NCBI GenBank assembly: GCA_004762155.1
Contig: SIHP01000009.1
Location: forward strand, 124,001 to 188,000
DNA length: 64,000 nucleotides
Source of the DNA: Flavobacteriaceae bacterium
GTDB lineage: Bacteria; Bacteroidota; Bacteroidia; Flavobacteriales; Flavobacteriaceae
Direction: 5' to 3'
Part shown: positions 23,815 through 33,300 of the stretch, piece after piece
How the letters are laid out: each line of letters begins with the position of its first letter
Numbering within the stretch: position 1 is the first letter of the stretch
Translations under genes and position numbers: made by a program
Notes under the pieces: generated by a model
Told to the model about the DNA's origin: nothing
The model's database searches: none
The model's input: the letters and a program-made list of their open reading frames with translations, nothing else

Positions 23815-24254
23815 ATGAAAAACATAAAGTTTACTGAGTCAAAAACAATTAATTGTAATCGTTTAATTGTTTTTGATTATACGCAAGATTATAATAAACG
23901 ATTGTATTGGGATACTTTTTTAAAGAAGGCAGATTTAATAGAAGGAGCAAGTAAAGCAGATAAAGGAATAAAAGCATATTGTGTTGCAAAAAATGGATTG
24001 GGAATGGAAACTGAATATGTTTCGTTTAACAGACCTAAGGCAACAGCAATTAAAATGACTAAAGGACCGTTTATGTTTAAATCATTTTAGGTTCTTGGAC
24101 GTTTAAAGAAACTACGTTAAATTCATGTGAAGTTATTTTTTTATACTCTTTCAAATTACGATTTCCTATTACATTGTTTGGTAACATGATAAAAAGAAAC
24201 TTAGAAAAGAATGTAAAACAAAGATTAATGGATCTTAAAAAGAAATTAGAATAA
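23815..24254 (+). pseudogene. SRPBCC (START-like) family protein with a frameshift
   Basis: The first 91 codons read like a polyketide-cyclase/SRPBCC protein (I-V-F-D-Y-T-Q-D-Y-N-K-R-L-Y-W-D-T-F, then A-Y-C-V-A-K-N-G-L-G-M-E-T-E-Y-V-S-F) and stop after P-F-M-F-K-S-F at 24090. The next frame continues the domain directly: G-S-W-T-F-K-E-T-T, then L-Y-S-F-K-L-R-F-P and M-I-K-R-N-L-E-K-N-V-K-Q-R-L-M-D-L-K-K-K-L-E to the stop at 24254. One lost base near 24085 explains it. A sequencing error is possible. Confidence 0.8.
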
Positions 24255-24410
24255 ATATTGAGAGGTGATTTGTTTTATAGAAGAAATTAAATGACCTTAA
24301 ATTCAATAACAAAACACTCCAGTTTTATAATTCTGGAGGCTTCAATTATAATGAATCACTCTATTTATCATGGGTTTTTAGAGATTTGAAAAAATCTTTT
24401 AAAAATAGAT

Positions 24411-24857
24411 ATGATGAAAAATATGATGATAGTATTATTTACCTTTTTAATTTCAATAATCAGTTCTGGGCAAGAACCAACATGTACTAAAAGTGAAAAT
24501 TGTACCACAGTAGAAAAAACAATTCAAAATTATATAAACGGAAGTTCCTATAATAAACTAGCTTTATTAGAAAGTGCTTTTGCAAATAATGCAACTTTGT
24601 ACTTAACAGGAAAAGACGGATTTAAAATATATTCACCAAAAGAATATGTAGGCTTTTTTAAAGGGAAAGAAACTGGAGTTTTTAACGGCAGAGTAGGAGA
24701 GATTATATCTGTTGATGTTTATGAAGATATTGCTACAGCAAAAGCAACAATCACTATAGCCAAATCAAAATCTAAGTACATTGATTTATTTTTATTAAAG
24801 AAAACAGAGACAGGTTGGAAAATAATCAGTAAAACAGCAACTAAAATTAAGTTTTAG
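24411..24857 (+). CDS. Secreted NTF2-like protein (putative lumazine-binding type)
   Basis: A 148-aa protein with signal peptide M-M-K-N-M-M-I-V-L-F-T-F-L-I-S-I-I-S-S-G-Q. An alpha+beta cone fold of the SnoaL/lumazine-binding group follows (V-E-K-T-I-Q-N-Y-I-N-G, then L-E-S-A-F-A-N-N-A-T-L-Y, then I-S-V-D-V-Y-E-D-I-A-T-A-K-A, and W-K-I-I-S-K). Such proteins are often of unknown substrate. Three bases separate it from the outer membrane protein gene downstream, so the two are co-transcribed. The start could also be the ATG at 24414. Confidence 0.8.
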   Translation: MMKNMMIVLFTFLISIISSGQEPTCTKSENCTTVEKTIQNYINGSSYNKLALLESAFANNATLYLTGKDGFKIYSPKEYVGFFKGKETGVFNGRVGEIISVDVYEDIATAKATITIAKSKSKYIDLFLLKKTETGWKIISKTATKIKF

Positions 24858-24860
24858 TTT

Positions 24861-27002
24861 ATGAAAAGTATACTAATAATAGTTTTGCTTTGTTTTTCTT
24901 TACTAAGCTTTTCTCAAACCAAAAAGATTCCATTTATAGATACCAAAATAACCATAGATGGAAAGTTTGATGAAAATGTTTGGAGTACTTTACCCACACA
25001 AACAGGCTTTTTTAATCACTTACCAACAGATGAAGGTTTAGCAGAAAATCAAACCAACGTAAAATTGTTTCATAATGGAACACATTTATATGTGAGTGCA
25101 ATATATAACGATACAACATCAAGAATTCAAGTAAGTTCTTTAAAAAGAGATGTGTCAATAGGTATAAGTGATGCCTTTATACTCGTTTTAGATACTCAAA
25201 ATCAAAAACAAAACGGCAACTTATTTGCAGTGAATTCATACGGAACACAAGTTGATGGATTGATAGAGCGAGCAAATGACGGATTTAATTTGAATTTTAA
25301 TTGGAGTGCAGTTTGGGAAGCAAAAACGAAAGTAAACGGAACGCAAAAAAATTATGAGATAGCTATTCCGTTAAAAGGGTTGAATTTTAACAAAAGAAAT
25401 TCAACATTTGGTGTTCAGTTTTATGTTAGAGATATTAAAAATAATTCTTGGACTATTTTTAGTAATGTAAAACGAAATTACGCTACGTTTGATTTACGTT
25501 TTTTAACACCTTTTGAAGTAGAAGCATTACCTCAAAAATCGGCATCTAAATTTGCAGTAACGCCTTCGGTAACGTTAAATTATCAAAATGATAATGCTAG
25601 TAACACTAATGAAACTACTTTTAAGCCAAGTTTGGATGTGCAATATAACCTTACATCATCTTTAAAATTAGATGCAACTATAAATCCTGATTTTTCTCAA
25701 ATAGATGTTGATGAGCAAGTAACCAATTTAACACGTTTTGCTATTAATTTTCCAGAGCGACGTAATTTCTTTTTAGAAAATGCCGATTTGTTTTCAAATT
25801 TAGGTGTTGATGAGGTAAATCCGTTTTATTCAAGAAGAATTGGTTCGGAATCGGTTATTGAATTCGGATTAAAATTATCTGGGAATATTGCTGCTAAAAC
25901 AAGAATTGGTGTTTTAAATGTACAAACAGATTCAGAAGCTACTGTTAACGCTCAAAATTTTGGTGTTTTGGTTGCAGAACAACAAATGACAAAGAACTTT
26001 ACAGCTACAGCTTTTTTAATCAATAAGCAATCTAAGGAAGCTTATAATAGAGTAGGAGGTGTGAATATTAATTATAAATCAACCGATAATAAATGGTTAG
26101 GATTGGCGAATTTTGGAAAAAGTTTTACTTCGGATATTATTGATAATAGTAATTTTTATCATTTAGGTATTTGGTATAATAAAAGAGGTTTTAGTTGGAA
26201 TGTTTCAGCAAAAAATGTGCAGGAAAACTTTATAACATCTGTAGGTTTTACCCCAAGATTGTATAATTATGATGCAATTACTAATGAAATTGTGCGTGAA
26301 GGTTATACGCAAACTTCAGCAGGAGTTGAGTATGAAAAGTTTTATAATGACTCAAAAACAATCAACTTTATTAGGTTTTTTAATTATAGTAATGACATGT
26401 ATTTTGATGAAGTAGGAAAGTTAAACCAAACATCACATTATTTAAATTCGGCATTGTTCTTTAAAGACTTATCAGCAGTTTATTATGTATTAACTTATGA
26501 TGATTTAGATTTAAAATATGGTTTTGATCCTTTAGGTAATGGAAATTCATTAGTGCCTGGAGATTATCAATTTGGAATGTTAAAAATTGGCTATAATTCA
26601 GCAAGTAATAAAAAATTAATTTATCAAATAAATGCGCAAAAAGGAACGTATTATGGGGGAGAAAGGTTAACAGCTGGTGCGTATTTAAATTATCAGTTAT
26701 TACCGTTTGCGAACATTGAAACTTCTTATAATTTGAATAAAATAGATTTAGATGAATTAGGAGCAGCAACATTTCATTTGGCACGTTTTACAGGAGAAGT
26801 GTTTTTTAATAATCAATTAAATTGGACAACTTATGTGCAATACAATACACAAGGAGATAATTTTAACGTAAATACAAGATTGCAATGGGAATATAAACCA
26901 TTGTCTTATGTGTATTTAGTGGTAACCGATAATTTTAACAAACAATTAGAACGACAAAATTGGGGAGTAGCTTTTAAAATGAATTATCGTTTTGATTTTT
27001 AA
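24861..27002 (+). CDS. DUF5916 outer membrane protein with N-terminal CBM9-like domain
   Basis: A 713-aa protein with signal peptide ending in L-L-S-F-S-Q. Residues 20-210 resemble a family 9 carbohydrate-binding domain (I-D-G-K-F-D-E-N-V-W, then N-Q-T-N-V-K-L-F-H-N-G-T-H-L-Y-V-S-A). The rest is DUF5916: N-F-P-E-R-R-N-F-F-L-E-N-A-D-L-F, Y-S-R-R-I-G, then many alternating strands of an outer membrane barrel ending in N-Y-R-F-D-F. Its role is not established. It probably binds or transports a surface ligand. Confidence 0.88.
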   Translation: MKSILIIVLLCFSLLSFSQTKKIPFIDTKITIDGKFDENVWSTLPTQTGFFNHLPTDEGLAENQTNVKLFHNGTHLYVSAIYNDTTSRIQVSSLKRDVSIGISDAFILVLDTQNQKQNGNLFAVNSYGTQVDGLIERANDGFNLNFNWSAVWEAKTKVNGTQKNYEIAIPLKGLNFNKRNSTFGVQFYVRDIKNNSWTIFSNVKRNYATFDLRFLTPFEVEALPQKSASKFAVTPSVTLNYQNDNASNTNETTFKPSLDVQYNLTSSLKLDATINPDFSQIDVDEQVTNLTRFAINFPERRNFFLENADLFSNLGVDEVNPFYSRRIGSESVIEFGLKLSGNIAAKTRIGVLNVQTDSEATVNAQNFGVLVAEQQMTKNFTATAFLINKQSKEAYNRVGGVNINYKSTDNKWLGLANFGKSFTSDIIDNSNFYHLGIWYNKRGFSWNVSAKNVQENFITSVGFTPRLYNYDAITNEIVREGYTQTSAGVEYEKFYNDSKTINFIRFFNYSNDMYFDEVGKLNQTSHYLNSALFFKDLSAVYYVLTYDDLDLKYGFDPLGNGNSLVPGDYQFGMLKIGYNSASNKKLIYQINAQKGTYYGGERLTAGAYLNYQLLPFANIETSYNLNKIDLDELGAATFHLARFTGEVFFNNQLNWTTYVQYNTQGDNFNVNTRLQWEYKPLSYVYLVVTDNFNKQLERQNWGVAFKMNYRFDF

Positions 27003-27045
27003 TTGCAGAGCGATAGCCAAGTTTATATATTTAAAAAGATAAAAG

Positions 27046-27053
27046 TATCTTTG
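27046..27053 (+). promoter_or_regulatory. -7 box of the Crp/Fnr-like gene
   Basis: TATCTTTG, a perfect TAnnTTTG match, 33 bp before the start. Confidence 0.6.
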
Positions 27054-27086
27054 AGTTTATAGTAGCGTAGTTTAGGTTAATGTTTT

Positions 27087-27623
27087 ATGAATACATACGA
27101 ATTACTTTTGGCTAAATTATCCGATCAATGGGAAAAAGAAATTTCATTAAAAAGAAATGAATTTTTGGTTGTGAAAGGAGATTTAAATACTGATTTGTTT
27201 TTGGTTAAAGAAGGAAGTTTGCGTGTTTTTATTGAAGATGAAACCGAAGAACATACAATTAGATTTGGATACAAGAACTCTTTAATTACTGCTTTAGATA
27301 GTTTTTTAAAGGAAAAACCAACTATTTTTTATATTCAGGCACTAAAAAAGTGTGAGTTGAAAATAATAACTAAAGAAAAATATACTTCCTTTTTAGATAA
27401 AGATGAAGAGAATAAGTTGCTTTGGCAAAAAATGTTAGAAGATTTTGTGCATCAACAAATAGAAAGAGAAGTAGATTTAATTACGTATTCACCTCAAAAA
27501 AGATTTGATCGTGTTTTTAAAAGAAGTCCGCATTTATTTCAAGAAATTCCTCAGAAATATATAGCGTCTTATTTACGAATGACTCCAGAAACCTTATCTA
27601 GAATTTTAAAAAATCTTGATTAG
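27087..27623 (+). CDS. Crp/Fnr-family transcriptional regulator
   Basis: A 178-aa protein. The N-terminal cyclic-nucleotide-binding-like beta roll includes L-F-L-V-K-E-G-S-L-R-V-F-I and T-I-R-F-G-Y-K-N-S-L-I-T-A-L-D-S-F. It is followed by the long dimer helix and a short C-terminal helix-turn-helix I-A-S-Y-L-R-M-T-P-E-T-L-S-R-I-L-K-N-L. The arginine that contacts cAMP phosphate in Crp is not seen, so the effector is unknown. A DinB-like gene follows by about 50 bp, likely in the same operon. Confidence 0.88.
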   Translation: MNTYELLLAKLSDQWEKEISLKRNEFLVVKGDLNTDLFLVKEGSLRVFIEDETEEHTIRFGYKNSLITALDSFLKEKPTIFYIQALKKCELKIITKEKYTSFLDKDEENKLLWQKMLEDFVHQQIEREVDLITYSPQKRFDRVFKRSPHLFQEIPQKYIASYLRMTPETLSRILKNLD

Positions 27624-27674
27624 GATCAAGTTTTTTTGAGTTATAAATGATGAAATTTGAAGAAAATTCCAATA

Positions 27675-28223
27675 ATGAACTTTAATAGTAATCAACTTAT
27701 ATCAGAATTAAAAACAACAGTAACTGCACATATTAATTATGTTGAAACTTTAAAACAGGTACCTGAAAATGAATTAAAGAAGAAACCAAATGAAAAATCA
27801 TGGTCGGTTTTAGATTGTTTGGAACATTTGAATTTGTATGCTTCTTTTTATAATAAGGAAGTCAAAAAAAGAATGGAAACTTCAAAGTTACCATCAACAT
27901 CAGTTTTTAAAAGTGGTTTTTTGGGAAATAAGTTTGCTGTAGATATGTTGCCAAAAGAAGGAATGAAAACAATGAAAACATTTAAAAGTAAAAATCCTAT
28001 TTATACCAATTTAGATAAAGAAACAGTTTTAAGCATGTTTATTAGTCAGCAAAAGGAGCTATTAAGATTGTTAACCACTGTAGAAAGTAAAAACTTAACA
28101 CAAATAAAAACGTCTCTAACAATACCAATTTTAAAGTTTAAATTAGGTGATACTTTTAGGTTTGTTATTAATCACAACGAAAGGCATATTGTTCAAGCAA
28201 AGAATGTTTTGGTATTGGTTTGA
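27675..28223 (+). CDS. DinB superfamily protein
   Basis: A 182-aa four-helix protein. The DinB_2-type pattern is clear: W-S-V-L-D-C-L-E-H-L-N-L-Y near residue 45 and F-V-I-N-H-N-E-R-H-I-V-Q-A near 165. These supply the His residues that usually bind a metal ion, and D-C-L-E-H-L together with H-x-x-R-H is the typical pair. It may be a metal-dependent thiol transferase or a stress protein; the substrate is unknown. The ATG at 27675 was preferred over an upstream TTG at 27657. Confidence 0.82.
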   Translation: MNFNSNQLISELKTTVTAHINYVETLKQVPENELKKKPNEKSWSVLDCLEHLNLYASFYNKEVKKRMETSKLPSTSVFKSGFLGNKFAVDMLPKEGMKTMKTFKSKNPIYTNLDKETVLSMFISQQKELLRLLTTVESKNLTQIKTSLTIPILKFKLGDTFRFVINHNERHIVQAKNVLVLV

Positions 28224-28232
28224 AAGTAAAAT

Positions 28233-28265
28233 AAAAAAGGAACTGTTGATAGCAGTTCCTTTTTT
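28233..28265. terminator. Bidirectional terminator
   Basis: Stem AAAAAAGGAACTG/CAGTTCCTTTTTT with a TTGATAG loop, between the DinB gene and the convergent alginate lyase gene. Confidence 0.88.
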
Positions 28266-28267
28266 AT

Positions 28268-29947
28268 TTATTCTTTAACTACTTTAAATTGTTCTAATTT
28301 ATCATCAACAAAAACCTTAACCAGATAACTACCAGCGCTAATTTTAGTAAGATCTAATTCGTTTATAAATTTAGGCTCATTAGGTTTTAAATTAATTACT
28401 TGTTGGCCTAATAAATTATAAACTTCAATTTTAGTGATGCTTTCTTCGGAGTTAATAGTTAAAAAATTCTGAACAGGATTTGGATAAAAATTAAACTTAA
28501 AAGCAGAAGTTACAGGCGAATTAATACTTAAAGTCATGGTATAATCAGGTCCAGTATTAGCTTCTGTAACATGAGGTTTTAAAATGTTAGCAGCTGAATA
28601 TTCTTGACAACCAATATCTTTTAAAGTTTCGTTATTGGGCCTATTATTTAATAAAATATCTAAAAGGATATCATTATCATAATCAAAACTAGTAAAAACA
28701 GGTAAAGCTGGGTAACCATCTTGTCCGTTGTCAATAACAGGACTTGTAGCAGAAATAGTATAAAAACCTTCTGTGTTTAGCGAAAGTTCAGCATCTTCAT
28801 TTGATAATCCAGAAGCAGGTGTTGTAATACCTAATGTACCATTGAAGATATTATTTATCCAAGTTTCGTTTCCTGTAGCATCATCAATTAAATCATTACT
28901 ATTTTCTGTATTGCTAAAAATATTATTAGCCAAAGTTGTATTTGTTGGGGCTTGATCGTCACCACCACCACTTAATAACACCTTGTCAGTATTTACAAAA
29001 GTATTATAAGCAATTAAAACATTTTCTACAGGATCAGAATCATCATCTCTTAAATAAACAGATCTAGAACTTAAATTATTAAAGTAATTATTATAAATAA
29101 CATGATTACTTGCTTCTTGAATTCTTACACCTCCCATATTATTCATAAAGAAATTACCATAAACAATACCTTTATCACCATGACGTAAAACTAACTCAGA
29201 GCTAGGATTGTTTTCAAATGTATTATACCTATAAATACATCCATTTGCTTTATGAGAAATTATTTCACCATCTCCATTACAATTGGTGAAATAACAATAT
29301 TCAATGATGGATTTACTTTCAAAATCGGCAGTACTACTAACCCCAATTCTTATGGCTTCTACACCAGCATCACCAATAGAACCTCCTGCATCAGGTTCAC
29401 CATCGAAGTTTTTAAATGAGCAATATTGGACTTTATGAAAACCGGCTTGTGTTGCGCTAACTAAAATAGAAAGTATATTTTGATCAGGATTATTAACTCG
29501 ATGTTCAAAATTACAATTTTTTATAGTTGTATATTGACTTTCATCTTCTACAATCAAGTATTTATAACAAGTGTATTCTGATATGTTTACGTTTTCAAAT
29601 AATACGTTATTACCGTAAATTCTAGCAACATGGCTAGTGCCAATATCTCCACCAATATATTGGAAACCTTTAAATGTAACATTATTAGTATTAACATCAA
29701 TTTCAACTCTAGAAGTCCCATTAAAAATAACATCTCCAGAAGTTTCTGCTTGAACTGTTATTCCAGAAACAGTAATATCCATAAAAATGTTTGGATAAGT
29801 TCCGTCTTCCCATTCTATAATATCACCAGAAGTAGCAGAGCTTAGCGCATTATCAAATGTTATTTGGGAATTTACTGAATATTCAGTTTGCGCTTTTACT
29901 ACAAGAAAAGTATTTAAAATAACTAAAAGAATAATTTTTTTTACCAT
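28268..29947 (-). CDS. PL6-family alginate lyase/chondroitinase B-like protein with T9SS domain
   Basis: A 559-aa secreted protein with signal peptide M-V-K-K-I-I-L-L-V-I-L-N-T-F-L-V-V-K-A-Q. A right-handed parallel beta-helix covers residues about 25-400, and a type A sorting domain covers about 480-559 (F-Y-P-N-P-V-Q-N-F-L-T-I through L-L-G-Q-Q-V to S-A-G-S-Y-L-V-K-V). The PL6 active-site region is recognisable: E-A-I-R-I-G, then G-E-I-I-S-H-K-A-N-G-C-I-Y-R-Y-N-T-F and L-V-L-R-H-G-D, with the catalytic Lys and Arg in S-H-K and L-R-H-G, and then G-G-V-R-I. The family cleaves uronic-acid polysaccharides by beta-elimination; alginate is the likely substrate. It stands alone rather than in a SusCD locus. 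Confidence 0.88.
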   Translation of the reverse strand: MVKKIILLVILNTFLVVKAQTEYSVNSQITFDNALSSATSGDIIEWEDGTYPNIFMDITVSGITVQAETSGDVIFNGTSRVEIDVNTNNVTFKGFQYIGGDIGTSHVARIYGNNVLFENVNISEYTCYKYLIVEDESQYTTIKNCNFEHRVNNPDQNILSILVSATQAGFHKVQYCSFKNFDGEPDAGGSIGDAGVEAIRIGVSSTADFESKSIIEYCYFTNCNGDGEIISHKANGCIYRYNTFENNPSSELVLRHGDKGIVYGNFFMNNMGGVRIQEASNHVIYNNYFNNLSSRSVYLRDDDSDPVENVLIAYNTFVNTDKVLLSGGGDDQAPTNTTLANNIFSNTENSNDLIDDATGNETWINNIFNGTLGITTPASGLSNEDAELSLNTEGFYTISATSPVIDNGQDGYPALPVFTSFDYDNDILLDILLNNRPNNETLKDIGCQEYSAANILKPHVTEANTGPDYTMTLSINSPVTSAFKFNFYPNPVQNFLTINSEESITKIEVYNLLGQQVINLKPNEPKFINELDLTKISAGSYLVKVFVDDKLEQFKVVKE

Positions 29948-30324
29948 AATTTAAAAATTTTAATGAAAATTTATAGGGTTAGTTTGGTAAGTTTTGTGTT
30001 AGATTAACACTATTTTTAATAGGAAGTTTGTGTGAAATAAAAATCTATTTATTTATAGTTCTTACTAATATAGTAATAAGATGGCTAAGATTAGTGTTTA
30101 TTATGTTGTTTAATTAGTAAAACATGATTTTACAAAGTAGTATTACTTAATTAAGTACATAAATAAACAAGTGTACTTTTTTATTAATAGAGAGTAAATC
30201 AAGAAAAATATTTAAAAGTTAGATTAAATTATAAACAGTTAATGTTGTTTTATAAAAAATGTTAATCTGTTCTTTTATTGGTTTTTAAAATGCATAAAAG
30301 TGTTTTTAATTTTTATAAATTGAT
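29948..30324. other. Divergent intergenic region between the lyase and TraB-like genes
   Basis: The region is AT-rich. No clear TAnnTTTG box for the lyase was found on its strand; the TraB-like gene's box is at 30325. Confidence 0.4.
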
Positions 30325-30332
30325 TAGTTTTG
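30325..30332 (+). promoter_or_regulatory. -7 box of the TraB/GumN-like gene
   Basis: TAGTTTTG, a perfect TAnnTTTG match. Because transcription would start a few bases later, the coding start must lie downstream of about 30340. Confidence 0.6.
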
Positions 30333-30367
30333 TAAACTATCACATAAAAATAAAAAAATTGAAAAAT

Positions 30368-33300
30368 TTGAAAAAAAACGTATTGCTTTTAGTAATACTA
30401 TGCTTAAGTATTGCCGTAAAATCACAAGAAAATAACAGTTTGCTATGGGAGATTTCTGGAAATGGTTTGCAAAAAAAGTCATATTTATATGGGACAATGC
30501 ATGTAAGTCAAAAAATTGCATTTCATTTAGATGACGTTTTCTATGAATCATTATTTAAAAGTGATTTTATAGGTTTAGAATCTGATCCTAATTTATGGTT
30601 AGACGATATGTTTCAGTCGGATGATTTAATGGGCGGATTAGGTAATTTTAATTCTCCAACAAATAACTTTTATACCAATTCATTTAAGCCTTATTCTCCA
30701 AAAATTCAGGAGTTAATGTTTTATATAGCAGGTGAAGTTTATTTAATGAATTCTCTTTTGTATAGAACAGATGCTTATATGCAAAATTATCAAGAAGATA
30801 CGTATTTAGATATGTTTGTGTTTCAGGCTGCTAAAAAGTTTGGAAAAAAAGTATTTAGCTTAGAGGATTTAAAAAGATCTAAAAATTTAGTAGAAAAAGC
30901 ACAAGTAAATCCTACAAAAGAAAAACCAGATTTATGGTTGCAAAAAAAGTTAAAGAAAGAAGATTATTTTTCATTATTATCTAATTCTTATAGAAACAGA
31001 AATATTCATTTAATTGATTCTCTTAATGAAGGTATGTATACTAAAAACTACCTTACTAATATGCTTTATATTAGAAATAAAGAAATGGTAATGAATATAG
31101 ACAGTATTGTAAAAGAAGGAAGTTTATTTTCTGCTGTTGGAGCTGCCCATTTAGGAGGAGAAAAAGGAGTTGTTAATTTATTAAGAAAAAAAGGATATAA
31201 AGTAGTTCCGTTAAAATCAAAAAAAACTCAAAAAGCAGAAGATTTAAAGTTGAAAATTGAAGAGAAAAGCTTAAATCCAGTTTTTAAAGAAGACAAGAGT
31301 TCTGATAGTTTTTTTACAGCAAAATTCCCGAATAAATTATATGAGTTAAATATACTGGATAATGCCATGTATTTGAGTCCTGATTTAGTAAATGGATCTT
31401 ATGTTGTGGTTTCTAGAATTAATACATTTTCATCATTAAAGAAAGATTCTAAAATAAAAGATGAATTTAATAAACTTCTTTTTGAAGGTGTTCCAGGTAA
31501 AATAATTTCTAAAAAAGAAATAGAAAATCAAGGAATTAAAGGTCTTGATATTTTAAATAAAACAAAGTCTGGAGATTTCCAAAGGTATCATGTTTATTTT
31601 ACACCTTTAGAGGTTTTAATATTTAAAATGACAGGAAAAAAGGATTTTGTAAATAAATACGGAGATACTTTTTTTAATTCTATTCAGTTAAAAAAGAGTG
31701 CATTTAATTTAGTAAATGTAAGTCCAAAACATGGAGGTTTTTCTGTGAAATTACCAGATACCTATATTTTTAGAAACAAAGAAAATATTGGTAACAGGTT
31801 AATACAAGCTTTTGATGAAAAAGAGGATTATTTCTTTGTAAAAGAAGTTGTTTTTAATGATGTAGAGTATTTGGAAGAAGATACTTTTGAATTAGAAAGG
31901 ATTCATAATAGATTTTATAAAGATTTAGATCTAGAACAAGCTAAAGGAAGTTTTAATGAAAATGATAATCATAAAAGCTACGTATCAAGTGCAAATTTTT
32001 TAAAAGGAGACCAGACATTACATTTAAAAACTGTTATTAAAGGTGGGCACTACTTTTTATTAGGAAAACTTTCCAAAAACAAAACAATTCCAACAGATTT
32101 TTTTAATTCATTTGAAATAAAATCATACGACTACAAAGACAATGATTATCAAATAAAAAAAGATACAGCATTATATTTTTCTGTAAAAACAGTGGTGAAA
32201 CCTCCAGTGTATAAACCTTATAATTCTTACAGAAGAAAAAAAGAAGAACCTTATGAAACGTTTTACAAAACATTACGATACAAAAGTAAAACAAATGAAG
32301 AGATTGTTGTTGAGTTAAGAAAAAAACACGATTTGGTGAGTTACAAAAATCTAGATTCTATGGTTAATGGAATTAAAAAACAGATAGAAAAAGACAAATT
32401 TTTTTTTAACGATTTTTCGTATTCTAATAAAAGTAAACTAACCAAGAAGAATAGGTTATATGTGGCGAATACCACATATGGTAAAGAGGCTCAAGGTACA
32501 AGTTATATTAATTATTTAATAAAAGATTCATTAAGTAGTAGGGCTATTAAAGTTAAAAACATAATAGCTAATGGAACAATCTATGAACTTAGAACATTAA
32601 TAGATACAACTTATAAAACAAGTGCTTTTGTAAAGGAGTTCTACGGCTCATTTACCCCAAAAGATACTGTTATTGGTAAGTCGTTATTTACATCTAAAAC
32701 AGATGTTTTTTTTAAGCATTTAAAAAATAAAGATAGTATTGCGCTAGATGGGTATTATCATGTGAATTTTGATAAAAAGGATACTGATAAAATTATTAAA
32801 GTTATAAAAACTTATGAATTTGGAGAAGATCAGTTAAAGATTAAAGAAAATCTAATTGAAAAATTAGGGAAGCATAAAAGTAAAAAAGTAGATGCTTTCT
32901 TTATTGATTTGTATAAAAAATCTTATGATAACCCACAAAATCAGATTGTTGTTTTCAATTATTTTTCAAAGCAAAAAAATAAAAAGGCATATGAGACATT
33001 GCTTGATCTGTTAGAGGCAGATATTCCATTGTCAACTGAAAGTTTTGAAATAAATAAAATGTTTAGTAGTTTAAAAAAGGATTTAGATTTATCTAAAAGT
33101 TTGTTTCCTGATTTATTAAACTATGCAACAATAAATGAATACAAAAAACCAATTTATAACTTATTGTCTCTTTTATTATCTAAAGAGAAGATTAAATCAA
33201 AGGTTTATAAATCTTACAAAAAGCAAATATTAAATGAAGCTAAAATTGAGCTTAAAAGAGAGTTAAGTAAAAAAGGAAAAAGCTATAGAACTTACACTAA

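Noticed and set aside
30278..30367. Upstream ATG starts for the TraB/GumN-like gene
   Set aside because: They lie before a perfect -7 box and would place 30 polar residues before the signal peptide.
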